55,823 nt of DNA from Verrucomicrobiales bacterium (GTDB taxonomy: Bacteria > Verrucomicrobiota > Verrucomicrobiia > Verrucomicrobiales > DEV007), in the NCBI GenBank assembly GCA_021648365.1, contig JAKISY010000019.1:1-55823 (forward strand), in the 5' to 3' direction. Of the stretch, positions 27,118 to 35,181 are shown in pieces; position 1 is the first letter of the stretch, and each line of letters starts with the position of its first letter. The notes under the pieces are model-generated. The model had not been told where the DNA came from, did no database searches, and saw only the letters and a list, made by a program, of their open reading frames with translations. The position numbers and the translations under genes are program-made.

Positions 27118-27969
27118 ATGAAACCACCTAGCTCATCCATAGCCCACTTTGGTCCAGAAGGCAGTTTTGCCAATCGGGTGGCGCAACTGCACCTAGGTGA
27201 CCAAAATTTCACCGCTTGTCGTACGGTAGGGGAGGTTTTCGATTTTGTGGCTCAAGACCAAGGTCACTGCGGCATTGTGCCGGTAGAAAACTCTACTGGT
27301 GGCATCATTCAGGAAACCATTCGCGAGATAGCTAAAGATAACCCTAGTGATATACAAATTTTGGATGAGATCACGCTCGATGTGAAACTGGCGCTGCTCG
27401 GACGCAGCGACCATGTGATCGAGAAGGTGTATTCCTATTTTGCGCCCTTGGATCATTGCCGTGCTTGGCTCAAGCAGCATTACCCCGACGCGCAGTTGAT
27501 CAGTGTCGGCAGCACCTCGCAGGCGGCAGCCCAAGCTGCTGCGGAGAACAACGCAGCAGCCATCGGCACCAAAAAAAGCGCACAACTGCATGATTTGGAA
27601 ATTTTGCAGTTCCCCATCGCTGATGAGGTGCCCAATGTGACCCAATTTTTCCTTATCGGTCACCCAGGTCAATCTTTTCCCAATCAAAACGAACAAGATC
27701 ACTTCAAAACCGCTTTAGTGGTGAAATTAGCCAATCAAGCAGGTACTTTATGCCAGTTTTTGTCCGTTTTTGGCGAACAAGAGGTCAACCTCACCCGCAT
27801 TGAGTCCAATCCAGTGGCTGGAGAGCCCAATACTTATCGTTTTTTCATCGAAATCGAAGGTGCAAAAGACAGTGCCAACGTCCTGGCAGCTCTACAGGCG
27901 GCAGCAAGCTGTTCCATCAGTATTCGCTGCGTGGGTTCCTATCCTATGGTCAGTCGCTACCAATCTTGA
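27118..27969 (+). CDS. pheA: Prephenate dehydratase with ACT domain
   Basis: A 283-aa enzyme converting prephenate to phenylpyruvate in phenylalanine synthesis. The catalytic part (residues 5-185) starts IAHFGPEGSFANRVA and contains GIVPVENSTGGIIQET, which matches the family. The C-terminal ACT domain (about 195-280) has NQAGTLCQFLSVF and ESNPVAGEPNTYRFFIE, the phenylalanine-sensing region. The usual Thr-Arg-Phe catalytic motif reads VTQFFLIG here, with Gln in place of Arg. I chose ATG 27118; an in-frame TTG two codons earlier is the alternative. No chorismate mutase domain is attached. Confidence 0.9.
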   Translation: MKPPSSSIAHFGPEGSFANRVAQLHLGDQNFTACRTVGEVFDFVAQDQGHCGIVPVENSTGGIIQETIREIAKDNPSDIQILDEITLDVKLALLGRSDHVIEKVYSYFAPLDHCRAWLKQHYPDAQLISVGSTSQAAAQAAAENNAAAIGTKKSAQLHDLEILQFPIADEVPNVTQFFLIGHPGQSFPNQNEQDHFKTALVVKLANQAGTLCQFLSVFGEQEVNLTRIESNPVAGEPNTYRFFIEIEGAKDSANVLAALQAAASCSISIRCVGSYPMVSRYQS

Positions 27970-28266
27970 GCCTTTTTTCCATCTCCATTCCCCATTGCAA
28001 CGGGATTGGCACAGGGTACGTATTGCCGTAAGCTTGACCTTTTGCCCAAATTCGGTAAACTCTGTCTCCAGACTTGCACTCCTTCCCAACCGAGATTCAG
28101 TCGGTTTTGAGAGAACGAGAGGTGAATTTGGCAAGAATTTGAAAAATATGGGATTTTTCGAAATTTCCCGAGGAAGAGGTTTCGCTGCGCTGACTGGATC
28201 ATAGATCTAGTCGCGAGACCCAAGGTGCTTGCACCATCCTGATAAAACAAAGCGACCTATTTATAC
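27970..28266. other. Non-coding gap between pheA and gltB
   Basis: The 297-nt stretch holds no convincing gene. AACCGA (28088-28093) and TCGGTT (28101-28106) could form a weak terminator-like hairpin for pheA, and GGTGC-TT-GCACC near 28225 another. The gltB promoter should be here, but no clear -35/-10 pair stands out. Confidence 0.4.
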
Positions 28267-31200
28267 ATGATGAACAAATACTACCAGACTTCGATAAACT
28301 CTGAGGGCAGCCTGCACCGTCCAGAACTAGAACGTGATTCCTGTGGCGTAGGCATCGTAGCTCAGATTAATGGCACGCCTAGCAATGAAATCCTTCGTTT
28401 AGGTGTCACCGCTGTCAGCAATGTGACTCATCGTGGTGCGCTGGATGCCGATAATAAAACCGGTGACGGCGCTGGTGTGACGACTCAAATCCCAGCAAAA
28501 ATCTTCCTCGCCGAAGCAGAGAAGATGGGTAGCAAACTCAATGACATCTCCGAGCTAGCCGTGGGAGTGATTTTTCTCTGCGAAGTAGCCACTGGTGATC
28601 GTCTGAAAGGAAAAATCCTCGTCGAAGGCGTGTTGCGTAATCGCGGCATTTCAGTGATCGGCTGGCGCGACGTTCCTCTCAATGTCGGCGCGCTTGGCGA
28701 CAAAGCTCGTAGCACTTTACCTGAAATCCATCACCTCATACTCAAACGCCCAGACGGAATGGATGGCGATGCTTTCGAACGCGCCTTGTTTCTGGCACGT
28801 CGTGAGATCGAGATCAAAGCTGCTAAGGAGGATATCGAAAATGTCTATATCGCTTCCCTTTCCAGTCGCTTGATGTCCTACAAAGGTTTCATGGCAGCCA
28901 ATGCTTTGCCCGCCTTTTTCCTCGACTTGCAAAACTCGGAATTTGAGACAGCGATTTGTCTTTATCATCAGCGTTTCAGCACCAACACCTTTCCTACTTG
29001 GGCATTAGCTCAGCCTTTCCGCATGTTGGCTCACAATGGCGAGATCAATACCCTCAAAGGCAACCGCAACTGGTTTGGCTCGCGGGTAGCTGACTTCGAC
29101 AGCGAACTGTGGGGCGAAGACATCAAGCTGCTCAAGGGCTTGATCGATCCCGACGGTTCGGATTCTGCTAGTCTCGACAATGCCTTCGAAGCTTTGGTTT
29201 TATCTGGACGCTCGATCCCGCACGCGATGGCGATGCTGGTGCCTGCCGCGTGGAGAACCGATCCACATGCCAATAAGGACGTCACCGATTTTTATAAATA
29301 CCACCGCTGTTTTTCCGAACCTTGGGATGGTCCTGCCGCTCTAGCTTACACCGATGGCAAAAACATCGCCGCAAGTCTGGATCGTAACGGCTTGCGTCCT
29401 GCTCGTTACAAAATCACCGACGATGGTATCTTTTGCTTAGGTTCGGAGTTTGGATCAGAGCGCTTGGATGATTCACGCGTGATCGAAAAAGGTCGCCTAG
29501 GACCTGGTCAGATGATCTATGTAGATTTGGAAAAAGGCGAAGTGGTGCGTGACAAGGAACTCAAAGAACGCCTCGCTTCTCAGCAACCTTATGGAAAGTG
29601 GCTGAAGGAGAACCGCATCGAGTTCGATCAATTGGTCGATACTCAAGCGCAGCAACCTGAAGGGGATCTAGATTTGCTAACCGTATCGCAAAATCAGGTG
29701 GCCACCGGTTACAATAAAGAAGAGCTGGATATGGTGCTCTCGCCGATGATCAAAAACGCTATGGAAGCCACCTACTCGATGGGTGATGACGCCTCGCTGT
29801 CGATTTTGTCTCTTCGTCCCAAGTTGCTGTATAGCTATTTCAAGCAACTCTTCGCCCAAGTGACTAACCCGCCGATTGATCCGATTCGCGAACGTTTGGT
29901 GATGTCGATCGCCATGGATCTAGGACCCGAGCACAACTTGCTCACCGAAACTCCTGAGCACGCACAAGTGATTCATCTAGAAACACCATTTTTGTTCAGC
30001 GAGCAGCTAGAGAAACTCAAAACTTTGCATGACGACTATCCTGTGAGCACCATTGATACCACTTGGCCCGTAAGTGAAGGTGCTGCGGGTATGGAAGCGG
30101 CTATGGAGCGAATCTGTTGTGAGGCCGAAGCGGCAATCGATGCTGGCGCCAAGGTGCTGGTGCTCTCTGACCGCGCGATCAGCCATGAGCGTGTTGCCTT
30201 GCCCACTCTGATCACCACAGGTGGAGTGCATCACCATCTCAATAGTGTTCATAAACGCATGTTGACCAGTTTAGTGATCGAAACGGCAGAAGCGCGCGAC
30301 ACTCACCAGATGGCTTGTTTGCTTGGTTTTGGTGCCACCGCGATTTGCCCTTGGTTGGCACAAGAAACCGTCCGTGAGCTGGTAGAAAATGACCGCAAAA
30401 AGACTTTCGAAGGCATTTCTGTCAGTGAAGCGCTGATGAACTACCGCAGTGCTTTGGAAAAAGGGGTTCTGAAGATCATGTCCAAAATGGGCATTTCGGT
30501 GCTCAACAGTTATCAAGGTGCACAGATTTTTGAAGCGATAGGTCTGGGTGAACAAGTCATGGCACGCTGTTTTTCTGGCACGCCGTCACAAGTGGCAGGC
30601 ATTGGTTTTGAAGAAATCGCTAACGAAAGCCTGGAGCGCCATCAAGACGCTTTTGCAGCAACCATACCAGGCGAAGGCAATGATGGCGAAACACCCATCA
30701 AACTCGGTGACCCAGGTAACTACCGTTATCGTCGTAATGGCGAGCGTCACGCAGTCAATGGGCCTGTGGTGAAAAGCTTCCACAAATTTGTCAAAAGTGG
30801 TGAGAAGGAAGATTACCAACAATACACAGCTGACCTGAAAGATAACAAACCGCTAGCCTTGCACGACATGTTTGGACTGGTGGCTAAAAAAGGCGGTCCG
30901 ATCCCCATCGAACAAGTCGAACCAGCAGAAGATATCCGTCGTCGATTCACCACCGCAGCGATGTCGATGGGAGCGATCAGCCCAGAAGCTCACGAAGTTT
31001 TGGCAATGGCGATGAACGCGATTGGCGGTAAATCAGATTCGGGTGAGGGTGGTGAGGATTTTGCTCGTTTTGGAACCAATAAAAACAGCAAGATCAAACA
31101 AATCGCTTCCGGACGTTTTGGAGTTTCTGCCGAATACTTGGCGAGCGCTGAAGAGTTGGAAATCAAAATGGCTCAAGGAGCTAAGCCTGGCGAAGGTGGA

Positions 31201-32841
31201 CAGTTGCCTGGGTTTAAGGTCAATGGACTGATTGCCCGTTTGCGCAATACTCAACCAGGCGTGACTTTGATCAGCCCACCACCGCATCACGATATTTATT
31301 CCATCGAAGATCTGGCTCAGTTGATTCACGACTTGAAAGAAGTCAATCCGCGAGCACGCATCACTGTGAAGCTGGTCTCTGTGACAGGAGTCGGCACCAT
31401 CGCTGCTGGTGTAGCCAAAGCCAACGCAGACATCATTTTGATCAGTGGTTATGACGGCGGCACCGGAGCCTCTCCACTCAGCTCGATCAAAAATGCCGGC
31501 ATGCCGTGGGAAATCGGCTTGGCAGAAACTCAACAAGTGCTGATGCTCAATGGTCTTCGCGATCGCGTCACCCTCAGAACCGATGGTGGCATGCGCAATG
31601 GCATGGATATCATGCACGCTGCTATTCTAGGAGCAGAAGAGTTCAACTTCGGCACCATCGCACTGATGGCGATGGGTTGTGTGATGGTGCGTCGCTGCCA
31701 TCTTAATACCTGCCCAGTAGGCATTGCCACTCAGGATTCAAAACTGCGTGCTAAGTTTAAAGGCAGCGTTGATAACGTGATCAACTTCTTCAACGCAGTC
31801 GCCCAAGAAGTGCGCGAGCACCTCGCCTCCATCGGAGCGCGCAGCCTCGATGAAGTGATCGGACGGCCTGAGTTTCTCGAGCAACTTGAGGTTCCCGGTC
31901 ACCCCAAGGCGAATAGTTTGGACTTCTCTAAACTTCTTCATGATGTCAACGCAGATACCGAAGAAGAATTGCCGCGTATATGTCGCTTCGAACGCAATGA
32001 TGGGCTGCACGAACGTCCCTTAGATGACAAAATCATCCAAGACGCCATCCCTGCTCTAAGGAATAATAAAAAAATCGAGCTCAGCTACAAAATCAAAAAC
32101 ACCCACCGCAACGTGGGTACCAAACTCTCCGGAGATATAGCTTACCATCAAGGTAATCATGGACTAGCTGAAGGCAGCCTAGATATCACTCTGACAGGTA
32201 GTGCAGGACAAAGTTTTGCCACCTTCTTAGTTAGCGGTGTGAGAATGCGCCTACTCGGAGAAGCCAATGACTACGTCGGCAAAGGCATGTGCGGTGGAGA
32301 AATCATCGTGCGCCCTTCAGATAAAGCACCCGATGGATTCCTAGCAGAAAACAACGCCATCATTGGCAATACCTGCCTTTACGGAGCAACCGGTGGTCAT
32401 CTCTACGCTCGCGGGCGAGCCGGGGAGCGCTTCTGCGTCAGAAACTCTGGCGGCACTGCAGTGGTCGAAGGCTGTGGAGATCATGGCTGCGAATACATGA
32501 CCAACGGCGTTGTGGTCATCCTAGGATCAACAGGTAAAAACTTCGGCGCAGGAATGAGCGGTGGCATTGCCTATGTGCTCGACAGCAAAGGGAAATTTTC
32601 CAGCCGGCACAATGATGAAATGACAGAAATAGTCAAGCTGACCGATGAAGCGGAAATCACTTCATTGAAAGAACTGATCTACCAACACCTTGAATACACC
32701 GACAGTGCTCGCGCGCGTGATATATTGGCTAAATGGGATGACTACCAAACTCAATTTGTCAAAGTGCAGCCCAAAGCTGGCGTCGGGGTAAAAATCGAAG
32801 ACGATGAAAAGGAGGAAGAAGCCCTGGCAGGTGCCAAATAG
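28267..32841 (+). CDS. gltB: Glutamate synthase large subunit
   Basis: A 1524-aa enzyme of normal length for the large subunit. The N-terminal class II amidotransferase domain releases ammonia from glutamine; its nucleophile is the Cys in ERDSCGVGIVAQ after a short propeptide. The central and FMN domains follow, with GGKSDSGEGGEDFARF, GAKPGEGGQLPGFKV and SGYDGGTGASPLSS. The iron-sulfur cysteines are in RRCHLNTCPVGIATQD. The C-terminal GXGXG beta-helix region ends the protein. It makes two glutamates from glutamine and 2-oxoglutarate. No small subunit (gltD) follows, so the partner is encoded elsewhere or the enzyme uses ferredoxin; the sequence read here does not decide. The start has two adjacent ATG codons. 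Confidence 0.96.
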   Translation: MMNKYYQTSINSEGSLHRPELERDSCGVGIVAQINGTPSNEILRLGVTAVSNVTHRGALDADNKTGDGAGVTTQIPAKIFLAEAEKMGSKLNDISELAVGVIFLCEVATGDRLKGKILVEGVLRNRGISVIGWRDVPLNVGALGDKARSTLPEIHHLILKRPDGMDGDAFERALFLARREIEIKAAKEDIENVYIASLSSRLMSYKGFMAANALPAFFLDLQNSEFETAICLYHQRFSTNTFPTWALAQPFRMLAHNGEINTLKGNRNWFGSRVADFDSELWGEDIKLLKGLIDPDGSDSASLDNAFEALVLSGRSIPHAMAMLVPAAWRTDPHANKDVTDFYKYHRCFSEPWDGPAALAYTDGKNIAASLDRNGLRPARYKITDDGIFCLGSEFGSERLDDSRVIEKGRLGPGQMIYVDLEKGEVVRDKELKERLASQQPYGKWLKENRIEFDQLVDTQAQQPEGDLDLLTVSQNQVATGYNKEELDMVLSPMIKNAMEATYSMGDDASLSILSLRPKLLYSYFKQLFAQVTNPPIDPIRERLVMSIAMDLGPEHNLLTETPEHAQVIHLETPFLFSEQLEKLKTLHDDYPVSTIDTTWPVSEGAAGMEAAMERICCEAEAAIDAGAKVLVLSDRAISHERVALPTLITTGGVHHHLNSVHKRMLTSLVIETAEARDTHQMACLLGFGATAICPWLAQETVRELVENDRKKTFEGISVSEALMNYRSALEKGVLKIMSKMGISVLNSYQGAQIFEAIGLGEQVMARCFSGTPSQVAGIGFEEIANESLERHQDAFAATIPGEGNDGETPIKLGDPGNYRYRRNGERHAVNGPVVKSFHKFVKSGEKEDYQQYTADLKDNKPLALHDMFGLVAKKGGPIPIEQVEPAEDIRRRFTTAAMSMGAISPEAHEVLAMAMNAIGGKSDSGEGGEDFARFGTNKNSKIKQIASGRFGVSAEYLASAEELEIKMAQGAKPGEGGQLPGFKVNGLIARLRNTQPGVTLISPPPHHDIYSIEDLAQLIHDLKEVNPRARITVKLVSVTGVGTIAAGVAKANADIILISGYDGGTGASPLSSIKNAGMPWEIGLAETQQVLMLNGLRDRVTLRTDGGMRNGMDIMHAAILGAEEFNFGTIALMAMGCVMVRRCHLNTCPVGIATQDSKLRAKFKGSVDNVINFFNAVAQEVREHLASIGARSLDEVIGRPEFLEQLEVPGHPKANSLDFSKLLHDVNADTEEELPRICRFERNDGLHERPLDDKIIQDAIPALRNNKKIELSYKIKNTHRNVGTKLSGDIAYHQGNHGLAEGSLDITLTGSAGQSFATFLVSGVRMRLLGEANDYVGKGMCGGEIIVRPSDKAPDGFLAENNAIIGNTCLYGATGGHLYARGRAGERFCVRNSGGTAVVEGCGDHGCEYMTNGVVVILGSTGKNFGAGMSGGIAYVLDSKGKFSSRHNDEMTEIVKLTDEAEITSLKELIYQHLEYTDSARARDILAKWDDYQTQFVKVQPKAGVGVKIEDDEKEEEALAGAK

Positions 32842-32970
32842 TTATTAATCAAATCACCCGTGGCACCTATCATCAGTATTCACCATCTTGATTATTTATC
32901 GATGATGAGGGTGTGTGGTTTTGCAATACGTACAAGTTGACCCATACAGATCATCCGTTAGGCTGAAAAC

Positions 32971-34227
32971 ATGGCAGGTAAACGATCTTTAACTAATCTT
33001 CATTTGGAGTCTTTGTTGCAAGGCCGAGATATGGATGAGTTGGAACAAATGTTGCAGCCCAAGCTCGAACCGCCAACGCGCTCATTCATGCCATTAGTAA
33101 AGGTAAATGAGCGACGAGTGCAGCGACTTTGGAAGACCGTTGGCGAAGTTCCGCATCCAGATATTCTCGATGATTGGACTCGACATCATTTGCATGATTT
33201 TAACGGCCATATTGAAAATTGTATTGGTTCAGTTAAACTACCCTTGGGTTTGGTTGGGCCGTTAAGGGTCAACGGTCTTTTCGCCCAAGGGGATTATCCT
33301 GTTCCACTAGCGACATCGGAAGCTGCTTTGGTGGCGAGTTATCATCGAGGTTGTTGTCTGATTTCAGCTGCCGGCGGTTGCACTTCAATGTTACTTTATC
33401 AGGCTTTGAATCGTTCACCCGCTTTTGCCTTTGATTCGATCATCACTGCTGGACGTTTTGTTGCCTGGGCAATGGAGTCTTTTGAGAAATTCCAGCAAAT
33501 CGCCAATGCCACCACGGAGCATGGCAAATTGATCGATGTGGGCACAACAGTGGAAGGGAACCACGTCTATCTTAATTTTGAGTTCACCACTGGAGATGCC
33601 TCTGGGCAAAACATGGTGACCATTGCCACTCAAGCTATTTGCGATTTCATCGCAGATGAGTGCCCCGTATCAATAAAGCAACTTTATGTCGAGGGTAATT
33701 TGTCAGGAGATAAAAAGGCGAGTGCACAAGCTTATACTTCGGTGCGCGGACGTAAAGTGTCGGCAGAAGTGATTCTTACACCAGAGCTTGTTCAGAAATT
33801 TTTACGAGTAACTCCCAAACAAATGACGGATTACTGGTGCATGTCAGCCATTGGGGGCGTGCTTAGTGGGACAATGGGGGTGCATGGACATTTTGCAAAC
33901 GGACTAGCGGCTCTTTACCTTGCCACAGGCCAGGATGCTGCCTGTGTGGCAGAGTCTGCAATAGGCGTCACACGATTTGAAATAACGGATGACGGCAATC
34001 TGTATGCTTCTGTTAGTCTGCCGAGTATCATGGTAGGAACCGTGGGAGGAGGCACCAGTTTGCCTAGTCAACGAGCAGCTCTTGAGTTGATGGGACTTTA
34101 TGGCACAGGTTGCAGTGGAGCCCTTGCGGAAGTTTGCGCTGGTTTACTGTTGGGCGGTGAATTATCCATCATCGCTGCGATGGCAAGTGGCGACTTCACC
34201 CGCGCGCATCACAAATTAGCACGCTGA
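32971..34227 (+). CDS. Divergent class I HMG-CoA reductase homologue, first gene of a seven-gene operon
   Basis: A 418-aa soluble protein with the class I HMG-CoA reductase core. It has ENCIGSVKLPLGLVGPLRVN (about residues 80-100), the catalytic Glu in ATSEAALVAS, DASGQNM, the catalytic Lys in GNLSGDKKASAQAY, the Asp in LATGQDAACVAES and a C-terminal His in FTRAHHKLAR. All four catalytic residues are therefore present. The family reduces HMG-CoA to mevalonate with NADPH. The segment after Lys is unusual: most enzymes read DKKPAAINW, here DKKASAQAY, which may alter substrate use. No other mevalonate-pathway gene is nearby. I infer a paralogue with a special role in this operon. Confidence 0.82.
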   Translation: MAGKRSLTNLHLESLLQGRDMDELEQMLQPKLEPPTRSFMPLVKVNERRVQRLWKTVGEVPHPDILDDWTRHHLHDFNGHIENCIGSVKLPLGLVGPLRVNGLFAQGDYPVPLATSEAALVASYHRGCCLISAAGGCTSMLLYQALNRSPAFAFDSIITAGRFVAWAMESFEKFQQIANATTEHGKLIDVGTTVEGNHVYLNFEFTTGDASGQNMVTIATQAICDFIADECPVSIKQLYVEGNLSGDKKASAQAYTSVRGRKVSAEVILTPELVQKFLRVTPKQMTDYWCMSAIGGVLSGTMGVHGHFANGLAALYLATGQDAACVAESAIGVTRFEITDDGNLYASVSLPSIMVGTVGGGTSLPSQRAALELMGLYGTGCSGALAEVCAGLLLGGELSIIAAMASGDFTRAHHKLAR

Positions 34228-34301
34228 GCATCAGTTCAATCAATGTTTAGAAAGTTATAAACGATTTAACTTTAGTGCCAAACTTGTCTATATACTCTTG
34301 C

Positions 34302-35180
34302 ATGCGATGGTGGATTTACCAAAAAGAACGATTTCCCTTGTTTCAACATGGGCTGTTAGTTGCGGCTTTTAGCTCTTGTGCAGTCGCTTATTCTGCGATG
34401 TTGACGGGAACGCTACCGCTTTGGCAAGCTTTTGCCGTAGCTTTCCTCACTTGTTTATTGTTTTTTCTCCAACTTCGCATTGCGGATGAATTTAAGGATG
34501 CGGAAGAAGATGCTACCTATCGCCCGTATCGCCCGGTGCCTCGTGGTTTAGTGAGCTTAAAGGAGTTAGGCCTAGTGTTTGTTGGTGCCGCAGCTATTCA
34601 GTTATTACTCGCCTTATTATATGCGCCCGTTTTAGTGATCGTATTATTGATTGCTTGGGTGTATTTGGCCCTGATGAGCGTTGAATTTTTTGTTCGCGAT
34701 TGGTTGTTAAATCGTCCGATTACTTACCTATGGACGCACATGTTAATCATGCCGATAGTAGATTTTTATGCTACAGCTTGCCATTGGATTCCCAGTGGTC
34801 AAAAGCCATGGGCAGGCTTGGGTTTCTTTTTAGCGGCGAGTTTTTGCAATGGCTTGGTGATTGAAATCGGACGAAAATTACGACAAAAGGATGACGAAGA
34901 AGAAGGCGTGCCAACATACAGTAAGCTGTGGGGCCTACAGCAAGCCGCCTGGGTGTGGTTGGCTTGCATGTGTACCACTGCAGCATTTGCTGTGATAGCT
35001 GCCAGCTTGATTCATTTTGCTTATCCAGTGGCGACCATTCTTTTATTGATGATTTTATGGGCATGGAACAGCGCAAGAAAAGCAGAGCAAACGACTGCCA
35101 AGACTTTTGAGCTGATCTCAGGAACGTGGACGCTCTTCTTATATTTGAGTTTGGGAATTATTCCTTTTATTATTCGGTGA
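34302..35180 (+). CDS. UbiA-type prenyltransferase-like membrane protein
   Basis: A 292-aa protein with seven to nine membrane segments. The first Asp-rich motif of the UbiA fold reads LRIADEFKDAEEDATYRPYR (about residues 58-77), and the second conserved region reads IEIGRKLRQKDDEEEGVPTY. UbiA enzymes move an isoprenyl chain from its diphosphate to an aromatic or other acceptor in the membrane. Both motifs differ from the classical NDxxDxxxD forms, so this is a distinct subfamily. ATG 34302 (MRWWIYQKERFPLFQHG) is preferred; a GTG at 34275 in frame is the alternative. The next gene starts 1 nt after the stop, so the two are coupled. Confidence 0.78.
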   Translation: MRWWIYQKERFPLFQHGLLVAAFSSCAVAYSAMLTGTLPLWQAFAVAFLTCLLFFLQLRIADEFKDAEEDATYRPYRPVPRGLVSLKELGLVFVGAAAIQLLLALLYAPVLVIVLLIAWVYLALMSVEFFVRDWLLNRPITYLWTHMLIMPIVDFYATACHWIPSGQKPWAGLGFFLAASFCNGLVIEIGRKLRQKDDEEEGVPTYSKLWGLQQAAWVWLACMCTTAAFAVIAASLIHFAYPVATILLLMILWAWNSARKAEQTTAKTFELISGTWTLFLYLSLGIIPFIIR

Positions 35181-35181
35181 T

